Positions 52,158 to 64,000 of a stretch of DNA of 64,000 nt are shown here, piece after piece. The position numbers and the translations under genes were made by a program. The DNA is from an uncultured Chloroflexota bacterium. Lineage in GTDB: Bacteria > Chloroflexota > Anaerolineae > Anaerolineales > Villigracilaceae. The stretch spans positions 62,001 through 126,000 of the forward strand of contig CAADGT010000143.1 in NCBI GenBank assembly GCA_900696595.1, written 5' to 3'. The notes under the pieces are model-generated. The model was not told the origin of the DNA, searched no databases, and saw only the letters and a list, made by a program, of their open reading frames with translations. Positions within the stretch are counted from its first letter, which is position 1. Each line of letters begins with the position of its first letter.

Positions 52158-55100
52158 CTACCCGCCATCCGGCGCCGTCAAACTTGCCAACACATCCAGC
52201 AATTTTGCAGTCCAGATTTCCTCTTTATTGACCGCCACCCAATATTGACCTTTTCCTCCTCTCACGCCGTTTGCCCGGTCAGGCAGACGCTTCGCCTCCG
52301 CGCCGTTGGCTGGTTGCGGATACCTGAGCAGGATCTGCCCCGATTCCCAGCCCACCGCCGCCAGCCCGATCCGTTCCGCCCGCAGTTTGACCCGCATCTG
52401 ATACAAAAGATTCTGCGTCATCTCCGGCATTTGACCGAAGCGATCACGGAATTCCGCGCCGAGCGCGTCCAGTTCGGTCTCGTCGCGCACGTCCGCGATG
52501 CGGCGATAGAGGCGCAGGCGCAGGTCTTGATCCGCGATGTAATGCGCGGGGATACCGACGGCGAGGGGAAGGTCCACATTGACGGGGATGGACAATGGAA
52601 GGCTGAAGGCATTGCCCTGAGCTTGTCGAAGGGATGAAGGCTGAAGGATGAATTCTTTTATGGGAATGTTTGCCGAGTGATTTTTAGCGGTTCGTATTCG
52701 TCTCACCGCATCCGCAAGCAGGCGGGTGTAAAGATGAAAACCGACGGCTTGAATAAACCCGTGTTGTTTCGTGCCGAGAAGTTCGCCCGCGCCGCGAATC
52801 TCAAGGTCGCGCATGGCGATGGAATATCCCGCGCCAAGTTGCGTATTCTCCGCAATGACTTCAAGCCGCTGTTGACCCTCAATCGTCGGCGTGAGTTTTT
52901 TATGGCGAAAGAAATAAGCGTAAGCCCGCATCGCCCCGCGCCCCACCCGTCCGCGCAGTTGATAGAGTTGCGCCAGCCCAAACGTATCGGCGCGATCCAC
53001 GATCAGCGTGTTGGCGTTGGGAATATCCAGCCCGGATTCGATGATCGTGGTCGAGAGCAGAATGTCAATCTCGGCGTTTCCGAAGCGGTGCATGACCTGC
53101 GAGAGTTGATGCTCCGGCATCTGCCCGTGACCGATGTCAATCCGCGCCTCGGGGACGAGTTTCTCAAGATGCGCCTTCATCGCGTCAATCGTCTGCACGC
53201 GGTTGTGGACGTAAAAAATCTGCCCGCCGCGCTCCAGTTCGCGCAAGACCGCCTGCCGCACCAGCCGCGAAGAATACGGTCCCACATGCGTGACGATGGG
53301 CAGGCGTTCCTCGGGCGGCGTGTTGAGGTTGGAGATGTCGCGCACGCCGGTCAGCGCCATGTACAGCGTGCGCGGAATCGGCGTGGCGGTCAGCGTCAGC
53401 ACATCCACTTCGGTGCGGAGTTTCTTAAGATGCTCTTTATGAGTCACGCCGAAGCGCTGCTCCTCGTCAATGACGACCAAGCCCAAATCCTTGAACACAA
53501 CGTCGGCGGAAATGAGGCGATGCGTCCCGATGACAATATCCATTTCGCCCGTCGCAAGTTTGTATAAAATTTCGGTTTGCTCGCGCGGCGTGCGGAAGCG
53601 GGAAAGCATCTCCACCTTGACCGGAAACGCCGCGAGCCGCTGGGAAAACGTCTCAAAATGTTGCTGCGCCAAAACCGTCGTCGGCACAAGAACCGCAACC
53701 TGCCTGCCGCTCATCACGGCTTTGAAGGCGGCGCGCAACGCCACTTCGGTTTTTCCATAGCCCACATCGCCGCACAACAAGCGATCCATCGGGCGGGCGC
53801 GTTCCATGTCGCGTTTGATGTCGGCGATGGCGCGCTTCTGGTCGTCGGTCTCGACGTAGGGAAAACTATCTTCAAGTTCCTTTTGCCATTGCGTATCCGG
53901 CGCAAACTCAAACCCCTGCGCCACCTGCCGCCGCGCATAAAGATCGAGCAGGTCTTCAGCGACTTTCTGCACCGCCTCCTTGACGCGGCTCTTTGTCTCC
54001 GCCCACGCCTGCCCGCCGAGGTTATCCAGCGAAGGCTTGCCGCCATCCGCGCCGACGTAGCGCGTCAGCCGATCGGCCTGGTGAACGGGGACATAAAGAA
54101 CATCGCCGCGCTCATACTCCACCGTGAGATACTCGCGCTCATGCCCATCGAGTTGCCGCTGAATCAAACCCGCAAAGCGCCCAATGCCGTGATCCACATG
54201 CACAACGTAATCGCCCGCCTGCAAATCGGCGTATAACGATTCGGGCGTGTCGGCGGTTTGTCGCTGGCGAGAGCGCGGCTGGGGGCGCTCCCAGCCGAAG
54301 ATTTCGGAGTCGGTGATTAGGTGAACAGAGAGTAGACGAGCAGGAAATGGATGAGTAGTTAGCGTGAAGCCTTCGGACAACGACGCTTCGGTAAATTCAA
54401 GATTCGGATGTTCGGATTCGGGATAATGCTCAAACCATAAATCGCGCAACCGTTGAGCCTGGCGCGAGACGATGAAAACCTGTTCGCCGCGTTCGACGAT
54501 GGGGGCGAGATAATCCACAAACGGTTTAAGCCGGCCGCCAAAACGCTCGTCATGCCCAAAGCGCGAAGCAAGCCCGCCTTCGGTTTCAGATTCGACAGAA
54601 CGTCCCAGTTCAAGCCGGGCGTAATCATCCAGCGAGTCGTTCAGTTCCGACCACGGCAAATACGGCGCGGGAAAATCCGCCGCGAGCGTCCCTTCGCCGA
54701 CGCTCTCCTGCCGAAACTTGACCGCCTGTTCTTCGATTTCATTCGCCATGGTTTCAATCATGCCGAGGTCGTCCGCAAAAATCAAAGTCTTCTGCGGCAG
54801 ATAATCCAGCAAGGACGCGGGTTGTGAATGAAGCAATGGAATATGAAATTCCGATAGCGGCGCGTCGCTTTCCGTCATATCCGCAAGGAATTCGCGCGCG
54901 GGCGTAATCAATATCGAATCGAGGCTTTCGAGCGTGCGCTGGGTGGCGGGGTCGAAGGCGCGGAGGATCTCGATCTCGTCGCCAAAAAAATCCAGCCGCG
55001 CGGGGTTCAACTCCGTCGGCGCCCACACATCGAGGATGCCGCCGCGATGAGAGAATTGCCCCGGCTCGAGGACGGTATTCACGCGCTGATAGCCGATCCG

Positions 55101-55592
55101 CGCCCATTCGCGCATCAGGGCTTCGGGGCGGCTGGTCTGGCTTACTGCGAGTTTTTTACACGCTTTGAGAAAATCCCGCCGGGGCAGAGTTCGCGTCATC
55201 AACGAACGGACGGAGGCGACAATGATGGGGGGCGTTTCGGGTTTTTTGGTGAATGGTAAATGGTAATTGGAGAGGGCGGTGAGCGTTTGCAGTCTTTCGC
55301 GGCGGGTGGTGATGCCCCAGGCGGCGTCTTCGTAAAATAGCGGGTTGGGTTCCGCAAATAAATAGCGCGGTGACTTAACCCAAAACCCAAGTTCATCGAA
55401 CATCGCAAGCGCATGGTCGGCGCGGTCGGTGACGAGCAGGATCGGCTGGTTCGCATCCGCGTGAAGAGCGGCAAGAATCGGCAAACGCGCCGCGCGCGGC
55501 AATCCCAGGCTGGGAATCGCTTTACGCTCGCTCAGCTTGGCGAGAATGGATTTGTATTCGGGCAGTTCGCGCAGGAAGGCGAGGAGGGGCAT
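52158..55592 (-). CDS. mfd: Transcription-repair coupling factor Mfd
   Basis: About 1144 aa. UvrB-like N-terminal part, RNA polymerase interaction domain ([13 protein letters not shown]), helicase core with [25 protein letters not shown] and QLRGRVGRG, and C-terminal D7 (TRCF). It displaces stalled RNA polymerase and recruits repair. Start: ATG at 55592 ([10 protein letters not shown] fits the family); an in-frame GTG at 55613 lies in the simple repeat. D7 contains an in-frame repeat insertion around 52588-52640. Confidence 0.94.
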   Translation of the reverse strand: MPLLAFLRELPEYKSILAKLSERKAIPSLGLPRAARLPILAALHADANQPILLVTDRADHALAMFDELGFWVKSPRYLFAEPNPLFYEDAAWGITTRRERLQTLTALSNYHLPFTKKPETPPIIVASVRSLMTRTLPRRDFLKACKKLAVSQTSRPEALMREWARIGYQRVNTVLEPGQFSHRGGILDVWAPTELNPARLDFFGDEIEILRAFDPATQRTLESLDSILITPAREFLADMTESDAPLSEFHIPLLHSQPASLLDYLPQKTLIFADDLGMIETMANEIEEQAVKFRQESVGEGTLAADFPAPYLPWSELNDSLDDYARLELGRSVESETEGGLASRFGHDERFGGRLKPFVDYLAPIVERGEQVFIVSRQAQRLRDLWFEHYPESEHPNLEFTEASLSEGFTLTTHPFPARLLSVHLITDSEIFGWERPQPRSRQRQTADTPESLYADLQAGDYVVHVDHGIGRFAGLIQRQLDGHEREYLTVEYERGDVLYVPVHQADRLTRYVGADGGKPSLDNLGGQAWAETKSRVKEAVQKVAEDLLDLYARRQVAQGFEFAPDTQWQKELEDSFPYVETDDQKRAIADIKRDMERARPMDRLLCGDVGYGKTEVALRAAFKAVMSGRQVAVLVPTTVLAQQHFETFSQRLAAFPVKVEMLSRFRTPREQTEILYKLATGEMDIVIGTHRLISADVVFKDLGLVVIDEEQRFGVTHKEHLKKLRTEVDVLTLTATPIPRTLYMALTGVRDISNLNTPPEERLPIVTHVGPYSSRLVRQAVLRELERGGQIFYVHNRVQTIDAMKAHLEKLVPEARIDIGHGQMPEHQLSQVMHRFGNAEIDILLSTTIIESGLDIPNANTLIVDRADTFGLAQLYQLRGRVGRGAMRAYAYFFRHKKLTPTIEGQQRLEVIAENTQLGAGYSIAMRDLEIRGAGELLGTKQHGFIQAVGFHLYTRLLADAVRRIRTAKNHSANIPIKEFILQPSSLRQAQGNAFSLPLSIPVNVDLPLAVGIPAHYIADQDLRLRLYRRIADVRDETELDALGAEFRDRFGQMPEMTQNLLYQMRVKLRAERIGLAAVGWESGQILLRYPQPANGAEAKRLPDRANGVRGGKGQYWVAVNKEEIWTAKLLDVLASLTAPDGG
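52588..52640 (-). repeat. In-frame dispersed-repeat insertion in mfd
   Basis: On the plus strand GGAAGGCTGAAGGCATTGCCCTGAGCTTGTCGAAGGGATGAAGGCTGAAGGATGAAT (read in two pieces here). It codes [16 protein letters not shown] on the minus strand. CCTGAGCTTGTCGAAGG is a dispersed word of bacterial genomes, flanked by GAAGGCT/GAAGGAT heptamers. Confidence 0.65.
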
Positions 55593-55960
55593 GGGGGGAG
55601 TTGCAGGTTGCACAGGTTGCAGGTTGCAGGTTACAGGTTACGGGTTACGGGTTGCAAGTTACGGGTTACGGGTTACGGGTTGCAGGTTGCAGGTTCAAGG
55701 TGTATTCCACAATCATCATTCACTATTCACTATTCACTATTCACTATTCACTATTCACTATTCACCATCCACTATTCACTATTCACTATTCACCATCCAC
55801 CATTCACCATCCACCATTCACCATCCACCATTCACCATCCACCATCACCATTCACCATCCATCATTCATCATTCATCATTCATCATCCATCATCCATCAT
55901 TCATCATTTACCATTCACTATTCACCATTCACCATCCACCATTCATCATCCCATTAAACT
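55593..55960. repeat. Heptamer simple-repeat array between pth and mfd
   Basis: First GTTGCAG/GTTACGG units (55601-55690), then ATTCACT units (about 55715-55800), then ACCATCC/ATTCACC/ATTCATC variants to about 55950, all with a 7-nt period. It covers the start of mfd and reaches into the last codons and stop of pth. No gene inside. Confidence 0.88.
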
Positions 55961-56522
55961 TGTTCATCGCCGAATTCAAACCGTTCATCACAAACTCAAT
56001 GGCGGCGTCGGCGGCGCGGGAGAGGATTTCGGGCAGTATCTTCGCTTCGTCTTTTGAGAAGTTTTGCAGGACATAATCCTTCGGGTCCATGCGCCCGGGT
56101 GGGCGGCCTATGCCGAGGCGAAGGCGCGGAAAGTCTTTCGTGCCGAGCAGTTCGATGGTGTTCGCCATGCCGCGCTGTCCGCCCGGGCCGCCGGTGGGAC
56201 GGATGCGAATCGCGCCGAAGGGGATATCCAGGTCGTCATGGGCGACGATCAGATTCTCCAGCGGGATTTTGTAGAAGTGAAGCAATCCCTGGACCGATTG
56301 ACCCGAGAGATTCATATACGTCTGCGGCTTGGCGAGGATGATTTTGGTTTCCTCGTACAGTCCCGATGTGACGATGGCCTTGGACTGAACTTTCAGTCCG
56401 CGCGCGCCGATGCGTTCGGCGAGATGATCCACGAGCATGAAGCCGATGTTGTGGCGGGTGTCTTTGTATTCGCGCCCGGGGTTGCCGAGACCGATGAGAA
56501 GGGGGGGGGAGGGGGGAGTCAT
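55929..56522 (-). CDS. pth: Peptidyl-tRNA hydrolase
   Basis: 197 aa. GLGNPGREYKDTRHNIGF with catalytic His24, Asn and Asp97 region (VAHDDLDIPFG), and the GGxRGM(A/K)N segment. Releases stalled peptides from tRNA. Two oddities: the first codons (MTPPSPPLLI) are encoded by C6-T-C9 homopolymer tracts, and the last residues (NKFNGMMNGGW) plus the stop are encoded by the heptamer array. Confidence 0.93.
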   Translation of the reverse strand: MTPPSPPLLIGLGNPGREYKDTRHNIGFMLVDHLAERIGARGLKVQSKAIVTSGLYEETKIILAKPQTYMNLSGQSVQGLLHFYKIPLENLIVAHDDLDIPFGAIRIRPTGGPGGQRGMANTIELLGTKDFPRLRLGIGRPPGRMDPKDYVLQNFSKDEAKILPEILSRAADAAIEFVMNGLNSAMNKFNGMMNGGW

Positions 56523-56578
56523 GGAAGGATGAAAGAGGAAGGATGAAGGATGAAAGAGAGGAAAGTGGAAAGTGATTC

Positions 56579-57181
56579 TCAGTTTTTGCGGAGGCGGAGA
56601 AGGAGGGAGATTACGGCGAACAGAATGAGAACGACGCTGGCGCTTTGCCAGAATACTGTGAAGATGGACGCGGCAGGGAGCGAGGCAGGGTTAACCGGCA
56701 GGGGCGTGCCGGTGGGGTGAGTGACAAGCAGGGTTGGAGTCGCTTCGGCGGATTCGGCAGGCTGGCCGCCGGGGGGCTGAAAGTTGAAGTCGGGGAGGGT
56801 AGGCGGCGGCGTGGCGGTGGGAAGCGGGTCGTCGTTGCGGATTCTCAAGTCGTTGATAAGCGCGTCTTGAAACGAGCCGTCTTTGAGCGTAAGGCGCAGG
56901 CGCAGGGCGTAGTCTCCGTCGGTGACGGCGGTGGTGTCCCATTCGGCGATGATGGGATTCGCTGTCGGCTGGGAAAAGGTTTGGATGACGAACCAACCCG
57001 CGGCGGGGTCGGAGGCGGAAGCGTCGAAGGTAAAAGCCAGTTCCGCCGATGAAAATTCGGGGGAGTCCATCCTGCCTTGAATCTGAATTAATCCGCGCAA
57101 TGTCTCGCCGGGCTGGGGGGCAAGGATGGCGACGGACGCATCCTGAAGGAACAGGGCGAACGATAAAATAAACGCAAACAT
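56579..57181 (-). CDS. Secreted/membrane-anchored Ig-like hypothetical protein
   Basis: About 200 aa. Signal peptide, beta-rich segment VAILAPQPGETLRGLIQIQGRMDSPEF with an Ig/fibronectin feel and repeated Thr/Pro linkers (PLPTATPPPTLP), and a C-terminal membrane helix followed by RLRKN. Start at ATG 57181; a GTG at 57202 is possible. Function unknown. Confidence 0.72.
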   Translation of the reverse strand: MFAFILSFALFLQDASVAILAPQPGETLRGLIQIQGRMDSPEFSSAELAFTFDASASDPAAGWFVIQTFSQPTANPIIAEWDTTAVTDGDYALRLRLTLKDGSFQDALINDLRIRNDDPLPTATPPPTLPDFNFQPPGGQPAESAEATPTLLVTHPTGTPLPVNPASLPAASIFTVFWQSASVVLILFAVISLLLRLRKN

Positions 57182-57328
57182 GACAATCGGTAAGTTTAGC
57201 ACGAAGAAAGGGGGCGGTCAAATTTTGGCGGAAAAGCCGGGAAAGGATATTGAAATGAGCGGGCAATTCTCGAATGAAGATTTTTCTGGTAAACTCTGAA
57301 CGTTCAAATTTATTCAGGAGAACAATTT

Positions 57329-57703
57329 ATGGCACTATCCCGCGCTGAACAACTGGTTGAACGGCTTCGCACCATGCAAGCCGCCGCGCCCGATATTGAA
57401 GCCTCCGCCATTGTGTCGGTGGACGGGTTGATTATGGCTTCCGCCCTGCAACAGGGTGTGGAGGAAGATCGCGTGTCGGCCATGTCGGCGGCCATGTTGA
57501 GCCTGGGCGAGCGCATCTCCGGCGAACTGGGACGCGGCGGGCTGGAGCAGGTTTACATCAAAGGCGACAAAGGTTCGATTGTGCTGACCGCCATCGGCGA
57601 CGAAGCCGTGTTGACAGCCATGGCGCGGCAGGAGGCAAAACTGGGCATGGTCTTCCTTGAAATGCGGCGCGCCGCCGAAGATTTGGTCAAGCTGGTCGGA
57701 TGA
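57329..57703 (+). CDS. Roadblock/LC7 domain protein, paralog 2
   Basis: 124 aa, same fold as the 36052 gene: EQLVERLRTMQAAAPDIEASAIVSVDGLIMAS and SAMSAAMLSLGERISGEL. CAGGAGA site. This copy stands alone, without the V4R and response-regulator partners. No Ras-like GTPase nearby. Confidence 0.88.
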   Translation: MALSRAEQLVERLRTMQAAAPDIEASAIVSVDGLIMASALQQGVEEDRVSAMSAAMLSLGERISGELGRGGLEQVYIKGDKGSIVLTAIGDEAVLTAMARQEAKLGMVFLEMRRAAEDLVKLVG

Positions 57704-57782
57704 AACATAAAGAGATATTTCAAGCGACATGAAACGAACCCCGAATGGGGAGGGCAGAACGCCCTCCCCATTCTCTTTTGTT

Positions 57783-57872
57783 TATGTCATTGCGAGGGCG
57801 ATAGCCCGAAGCAATCTCCTTATTTGAAATGAGATTGCTTCGCCGGGAGGAACGCCCTCTTCACAATGACAG
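57783..57872. repeat. Dispersed repeat family C, copy 4
   Basis: TCATTGCGAGGGCGATAGCCCGAAGCAATCTCC then GAGATTGCTTCGCCGGGAGGAACGCCC; the two GCAATCT/AGATTGC words pair. Lies 12 nt before pyrG. Confidence 0.78.
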
Positions 57873-57883
57873 AGGAGGTATAA

Positions 57884-59535
<1,652 letters not shown>

Positions 59536-59628
59536 TTGTTTGATGACGATGAAGGGTCGGGTAAGGAAAGAAGAAAGAGAGGGGAAAGTTGAAAGTGAAG
59601 GATGGGAAATAGCGGCTGATTGTCAGAC

Positions 59629-60327
59629 TCAAGGGACCACGATGGTGAGGGCGAGCGTGGCGCCGAAGGCGTTGCCGCTCGCATCCGCCATGCGCCAGTA
59701 ACCGGTATAAGTCCCCGCATGTTTGGGCGCATTCACGATAACCGAGACCTCAGCCCAGGTTCCCACTGCGACATTTCTTCCCAGCCTGCCCCACGACGAA
59801 TCGAAATCGTCGTCCTTGACGACGGCAAGCGTGTAGTTGTACGCCCATTCGCAGGAACCGTTATTTTCAACCTTCCACGTCTTGACAAATCCTTCGCCGG
59901 CGGAAACGGTCGTTCCCGGCGGATAGTTGGCGTCGCGGACAAAAGCGGCGTTGTTGCATCCGAAAGCGAGCGCGCCCGCATTGGATGTCGCCGTCGGCGG
60001 GGTGCCGGTTACAGTAGGAATCAGCGCCAGATTGGGCGTGGGGCTGTAGAAGATCGGAGCGGGAGTCCATGTTGCCAATGGAAGCGCGGTATTGAAAGCG
60101 GTCGGCGTCGGGAGAAATGTATTCGTCGGCAGAGGTGTGTTCGTGCTTGCAGGCGTCGGCGTAACAAGAGCGGTTTGTGTTTCGAAGAGATTAGCGACCA
60201 TCGTCCCGACGGAAAAGGTCAGGACGATCTCTTCCTCGCTGAGAGTCTCCTCGGGCGGGGACCCGCCGCAGGCGGAAAGCAGACTGGCGATCAAATAAAT
60301 TACTGCAAATTTTCGGAAGGTCGTCAT
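59629..60327 (-). CDS. Lipoprotein with NBR1-like Ig domain
   Basis: 232 aa. Lipobox LLSAC at Cys20, long Thr/Pro/Ala linker (TPTPASTNTPLPT...), and from about 135 an NBR1/Ig-like domain with F..GTTVSAGEGFVKTWKVENNGSCEW and AEVSVIVNAPKHAGTYTGYWRMAD. GAAAGG site at 60327. Surface display, function unknown. Confidence 0.82.
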   Translation of the reverse strand: MTTFRKFAVIYLIASLLSACGGSPPEETLSEEEIVLTFSVGTMVANLFETQTALVTPTPASTNTPLPTNTFLPTPTAFNTALPLATWTPAPIFYSPTPNLALIPTVTGTPPTATSNAGALAFGCNNAAFVRDANYPPGTTVSAGEGFVKTWKVENNGSCEWAYNYTLAVVKDDDFDSSWGRLGRNVAVGTWAEVSVIVNAPKHAGTYTGYWRMADASGNAFGATLALTIVVP

Positions 60328-60373
60328 TTTTTTCCTTTCAAGATGAATACGATTATACTTGAGCCGAAAATAA

Positions 60374-61699
<1,326 letters not shown>

Positions 61700-61726
61700 C
61701 GGCGAAGATCAAAGCCGAAGAAACTG

Positions 61727-61774
61727 AAACAGGCCCAAATTCCAAGCGAGGCGGAATCCTGGGCCTGTTTTTAC
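61727..61774 (+). terminator. Rho-independent terminator after eno
   Basis: AAACAGGCCCA (61727-61737) / TGGGCCTGTTT (61760-61770), perfect 11-bp stem, extended by ATTCC/GGAAT, then TT. Confidence 0.9.
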
Positions 61775-61798
61775 GTCGCGGCGCCGTCGAATTTTAAG

Positions 61799-61858
61799 TT
61801 GACAAATACCCTCGAATCGTTATAATTAGTTTGTTGCCCCAACATACTAATTATAACG
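61799..61858 (+). promoter_or_regulatory. Promoter and 41-bp palindromic operator of the ROK gene
   Basis: TTGACA (61799-61804), 16-nt spacer, TATAAT (61821-61826). CGTTATAATTAGT (61818-61830) and ACTAATTATAACG (61846-61858) are perfectly inverted, with inner TGTTG/CAACA and a CCC centre. TTAGTTTGTT...AACATACTAA resembles XylR/ROK operators. It ends at the ATG, so it overlaps the -10 and start site. Autoregulation is predicted. Confidence 0.85.
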
Positions 61859-63094
61859 ATGAACCCGAAAAATACGGCTGACCAGGCGTTTGTTCGCGAG
61901 ACAAATCTCTCGCTGGTTCTCAGGCTGATTCACAATCAGTCCCCGGTTTCGCGCGCGCAGTTGGCGGGGATTACGGGACTGAACAAATCCACCGTTTCGA
62001 GCCTGGTGGATGAACTGATCGAACGGCGGCTTGTGCATGAGATTGGGAGTAACACCGGCGGAGCAGGACGGCCTGCAACGCTGATCGAGATCAACCCGCA
62101 GGCGGGAATTATTATCGGCGTAGAACTGGGCGTTGATTTCATTTCAGCGGCAATCACGGATGCCATGGGGCAGATCGTCTGGCGCAAGATGGAAGACGCC
62201 CGCCAGGAAGACGGGCAGGAAAAAATGATCGCCCAAACGCTTCGGATTGTGAAGGAGGCGATGACGGCGGGAAAACGAAAGAATCACCGCATTTTGGGGC
62301 TGGGGCTTTCCACCCCCGGCACGGTGGATATAAACGAAGGCGTTTTGGTCTTTGCTCCCAACCTGCACTGGCATAACGTGCCTTTTGCCAAAATCTTTTC
62401 CGAACAGGTCAAGGTTAAAGTATTTGTGGAGAACGACGCAAACGCGGCCGCAATTGCCGAGCATCTTTTTGGCGCCGCGCGCCAGTGTCAGGATTTTCTA
62501 TTTGTCTTTGCCGGAGTCGGCATTGGGGGAGGGTTGTTTTTGAACGGTAAATTGTATCGAGGCCGGAATGGATACGCCGGGGAGATCGGTCATTCCCCGA
62601 TCGTGGCGGAACCGCGGCAAACAATCTGTCATTGCGGCAATCGTGGGTGTTGGGAGACTTACGCCAACCAGCAGTCCGTCATTCAACGGGTCCAAACGCG
62701 GCTGGCGGCAAAACATGCGAGCGTCATTCCACAGATCATGGAAGAAAAAAATACTTCGTTGACCCTGTCCGTGATCAGGCAGGCGGCCGATATTGGAGAT
62801 CAGGAGGCAATTGCCTCGTTCATGGAGGCGGGGCAGGCCATGGGGCAGGGAATTGCAGGCCTGATCAATATCTTCAACCCCGAGCAGGTTATCCTGGGCG
62901 GGCCGCTCAGCGTGGCAGGCCGCTACCTGTTGCCCGCCATTAAGGAAACGGTAGCATCGCACGCCATGCCCGAAATTAACAGGCAGGCGGATATTAAAGT
63001 CTCAGCGTTCGGACCCGATTCAAGTTTGATCGGAGCCGCCGCCATTGTAGTGAACGACCTGCTTGCCCATCCTTCAAGGGTGGAAAGGGGGTGA
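61859..63094 (+). CDS. ROK-family transcriptional regulator
   Basis: 411 aa. N-terminal winged HTH with SRAQLAGITGLNKSTVSSLVDELI (about 31-54), then the sugar-kinase-like fold with DANAAAIA (193-200), GEIGH at 241-245 and the CxCGxxGC zinc site (C257, C259, C264). As in XylR/NagC it should repress sugar genes and release on binding a sugar. The 41-bp operator upstream supports autoregulation and the adjacent ABC importer is the likely target. Confidence 0.92.
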   Translation: MNPKNTADQAFVRETNLSLVLRLIHNQSPVSRAQLAGITGLNKSTVSSLVDELIERRLVHEIGSNTGGAGRPATLIEINPQAGIIIGVELGVDFISAAITDAMGQIVWRKMEDARQEDGQEKMIAQTLRIVKEAMTAGKRKNHRILGLGLSTPGTVDINEGVLVFAPNLHWHNVPFAKIFSEQVKVKVFVENDANAAAIAEHLFGAARQCQDFLFVFAGVGIGGGLFLNGKLYRGRNGYAGEIGHSPIVAEPRQTICHCGNRGCWETYANQQSVIQRVQTRLAAKHASVIPQIMEEKNTSLTLSVIRQAADIGDQEAIASFMEAGQAMGQGIAGLINIFNPEQVILGGPLSVAGRYLLPAIKETVASHAMPEINRQADIKVSAFGPDSSLIGAAAIVVNDLLAHPSRVERG

Positions 63095-63170
63095 TTCACG
63101 GCCCATTCATTAACTTCAAACCCGGCTCGACAAATTAAAAATAGATTTCCCTTATAAAAAGGAGAGAAGA

Positions 63171-64000
63171 ATGAACAAAAAGTTGTTTACCCTACTGAGC
63201 CTGCTGGCGGTCATGTCGCTGGCGCTCGCCGCGTGCGGAACCCCCGCCGCAACCGAGGCCGCTCCCCAAGCGACCGAGGCGGCGACCGAAGCCGCGACCG
63301 AAGCCGCCACTGAAGCCGCCACTGAAGCGGCGACCGGCGGCGATTCGGTCGAAGTGTTCTCATGGTGGACCGGCGGCGGCGAGGCGGCAGGCCTCGATGC
63401 GATGATCGTCGTCTTCAACGGCGCCAACCCTGATATCGAGTTCGTCAACTCCGCCGTGGCTGGCGGCGCCGGAACCAACGCCCGCGCCGTGTTGGCCACC
63501 CGCTTGCAGGCTGGCGACCCGCCCGATAGCTGGCAGGGCCATGCCGGGCAGGAACTCATCGGCACCTACGTGGCTGGCGGTCAGATTCAACCGCTCAACG
63601 ATCTCTACGAGGCGGAAGGCTGGCTGGAGGTGATGCCCGAAACCCTCATCCCGCTCATCTCGCAGGACGGCAACATCTACTCCGTGCCGGTCAACATCCA
63701 CCGCGCGAACGTGCTGTGGTACAACCCGGCCGTGCTCGAAGCCAATGGCGTCGCCGTGCCGACCACCATGGACGAATGGTTCGCGGCGATGGACACCCTG
63801 CAAGCCGCCGGAGTTCAACCGCTTGCGCTCGGCGAACAGTGGACCAAAATGCACCTGCTCGAAACGGTTCTGCTCGGCTCGCTCGGCTCGGACGCCTACA
63901 ACGGCTTGTGGGACGGCTCCACCGACTGGAACAGCCCCGAAGTCAAAGCCGCTTTGGATAACTTCGCCAAAGTGTTGACCTACGCCAACGCCGATTCGGC
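63171..64000 (+). CDS. Sugar ABC transporter substrate-binding lipoprotein (3' partial)
   Basis: At least 276 residues to the window edge. Lipobox LALAAC (Cys22), an Ala-Thr-Glu-Ala linker, then the CUT1-type binding protein core SVEVFSWWTGGGEAAGLDAM, NPDIEFVNSAVAGG, AGDPPDSWQGHAGQE, VPVNIHRANVLWYNPAVLEANGV. Resembles glucose/mannose or glycerol-3-P binding proteins. AAAGGAGAG site. Next to the ROK gene. Confidence 0.88.
   Translation, partial: MNKKLFTLLSLLAVMSLALAACGTPAATEAAPQATEAATEAATEAATEAATEAATGGDSVEVFSWWTGGGEAAGLDAMIVVFNGANPDIEFVNSAVAGGAGTNARAVLATRLQAGDPPDSWQGHAGQELIGTYVAGGQIQPLNDLYEAEGWLEVMPETLIPLISQDGNIYSVPVNIHRANVLWYNPAVLEANGVAVPTTMDEWFAAMDTLQAAGVQPLALGEQWTKMHLLETVLLGSLGSDAYNGLWDGSTDWNSPEVKAALDNFAKVLTYANADS

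Noticed and set aside
55601-55960. Possible CRISPR array or minisatellite in the pth-mfd gap
   Set aside because: The period is 7 nt with no spacers of 30-40 nt, no cas genes; it is a simple heptamer repeat.
63133-63170. Promoter TCGACA / TATAAA before the sugar-binding protein
   Set aside because: Spacing of 20 nt and a poor -35; kept out of the list because it may be cotranscribed from the ROK promoter.

Overview
The window looks like a chromosomal stretch of a Chloroflexota bacterium of the Anaerolineae type. This is inferred from gene content and style, not from a marker gene. The signs are GC-rich coding DNA, many lipoproteins with Thr/Pro/Ala linkers, a split glycine decarboxylase (gcvPA/gcvPB), roadblock/LC7 proteins, a GtrA/GT39/polysaccharide-deacetylase envelope cluster, and a ROK regulator beside a sugar-binding lipoprotein. 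There are about 60 genes on both strands. Nothing resembles a prophage, plasmid, insertion sequence or CRISPR array. Most content is housekeeping; the unusual content lies between genes and in a few odd proteins.

Layout. 1-9.9 kb: end of a secreted protein, ybaK, an RSH-type (p)ppGpp enzyme, moeA, a VKOR protein, udk, cyclophilin, a VTT membrane protein, a free-standing EF-Tu domain-2-like protein, an M20 peptidase and a CBS-ACT protein. 10-13.6 kb (minus): DUF1786 protein, ferritin-like/VIT1 protein (MbfA type), methyltransferase, lipoprotein. 13.6-17.4 kb (minus): glycine cleavage operon gcvH-gcvPA-gcvPB behind a tandem glycine riboswitch with a full promoter and terminator. 17.4-22.4 kb: sulfatase, rluB, scpB, then two divergent lipoproteins. 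22.8-33.7 kb (plus): envelope-related genes (UXS-like epimerase, GtrA, GT39, deacetylase, FemAB-like, murJ) mixed with small proteins. 33.8-35.8 kb (minus): greA, dgt and tRNA-Leu/tRNA-Asp. 36-38.7 kb: a roadblock, V4R and response-regulator/degenerate-GGDEF cassette followed by a GT2. 38.8-47.3 kb: typA, a lysozyme/phosphodiester-glycosidase fusion, GT4, yraN, a RodZ-like double-HTH protein, and a thioredoxin-like lipoprotein whose first active-site Cys codon is TGA. 47.4-57.2 kb: uvrB, a large membrane protein, mfd, pth. 57.3-64 kb: second roadblock paralog, pyrG, a lipoprotein, eno, then a ROK regulator with a 41-bp palindromic operator and the start of a sugar ABC importer.

The observations most worth following are: (1) a candidate selenocysteine thioredoxin-like lipoprotein (46796-47314) with a SECIS-like hairpin; (2) a tandem glycine riboswitch whose second aptamer carries an octamer-repeat array as its P3 arm; (3) heptamer/octamer arrays at gene ends that supply stop codons and in places enter coding sequence in frame; (4) several families of dispersed intergenic palindromes; (5) TATAAT boxes 6-9 nt before start codons, suggesting leaderless mRNAs; (6) the roadblock/V4R/response-regulator cassette.
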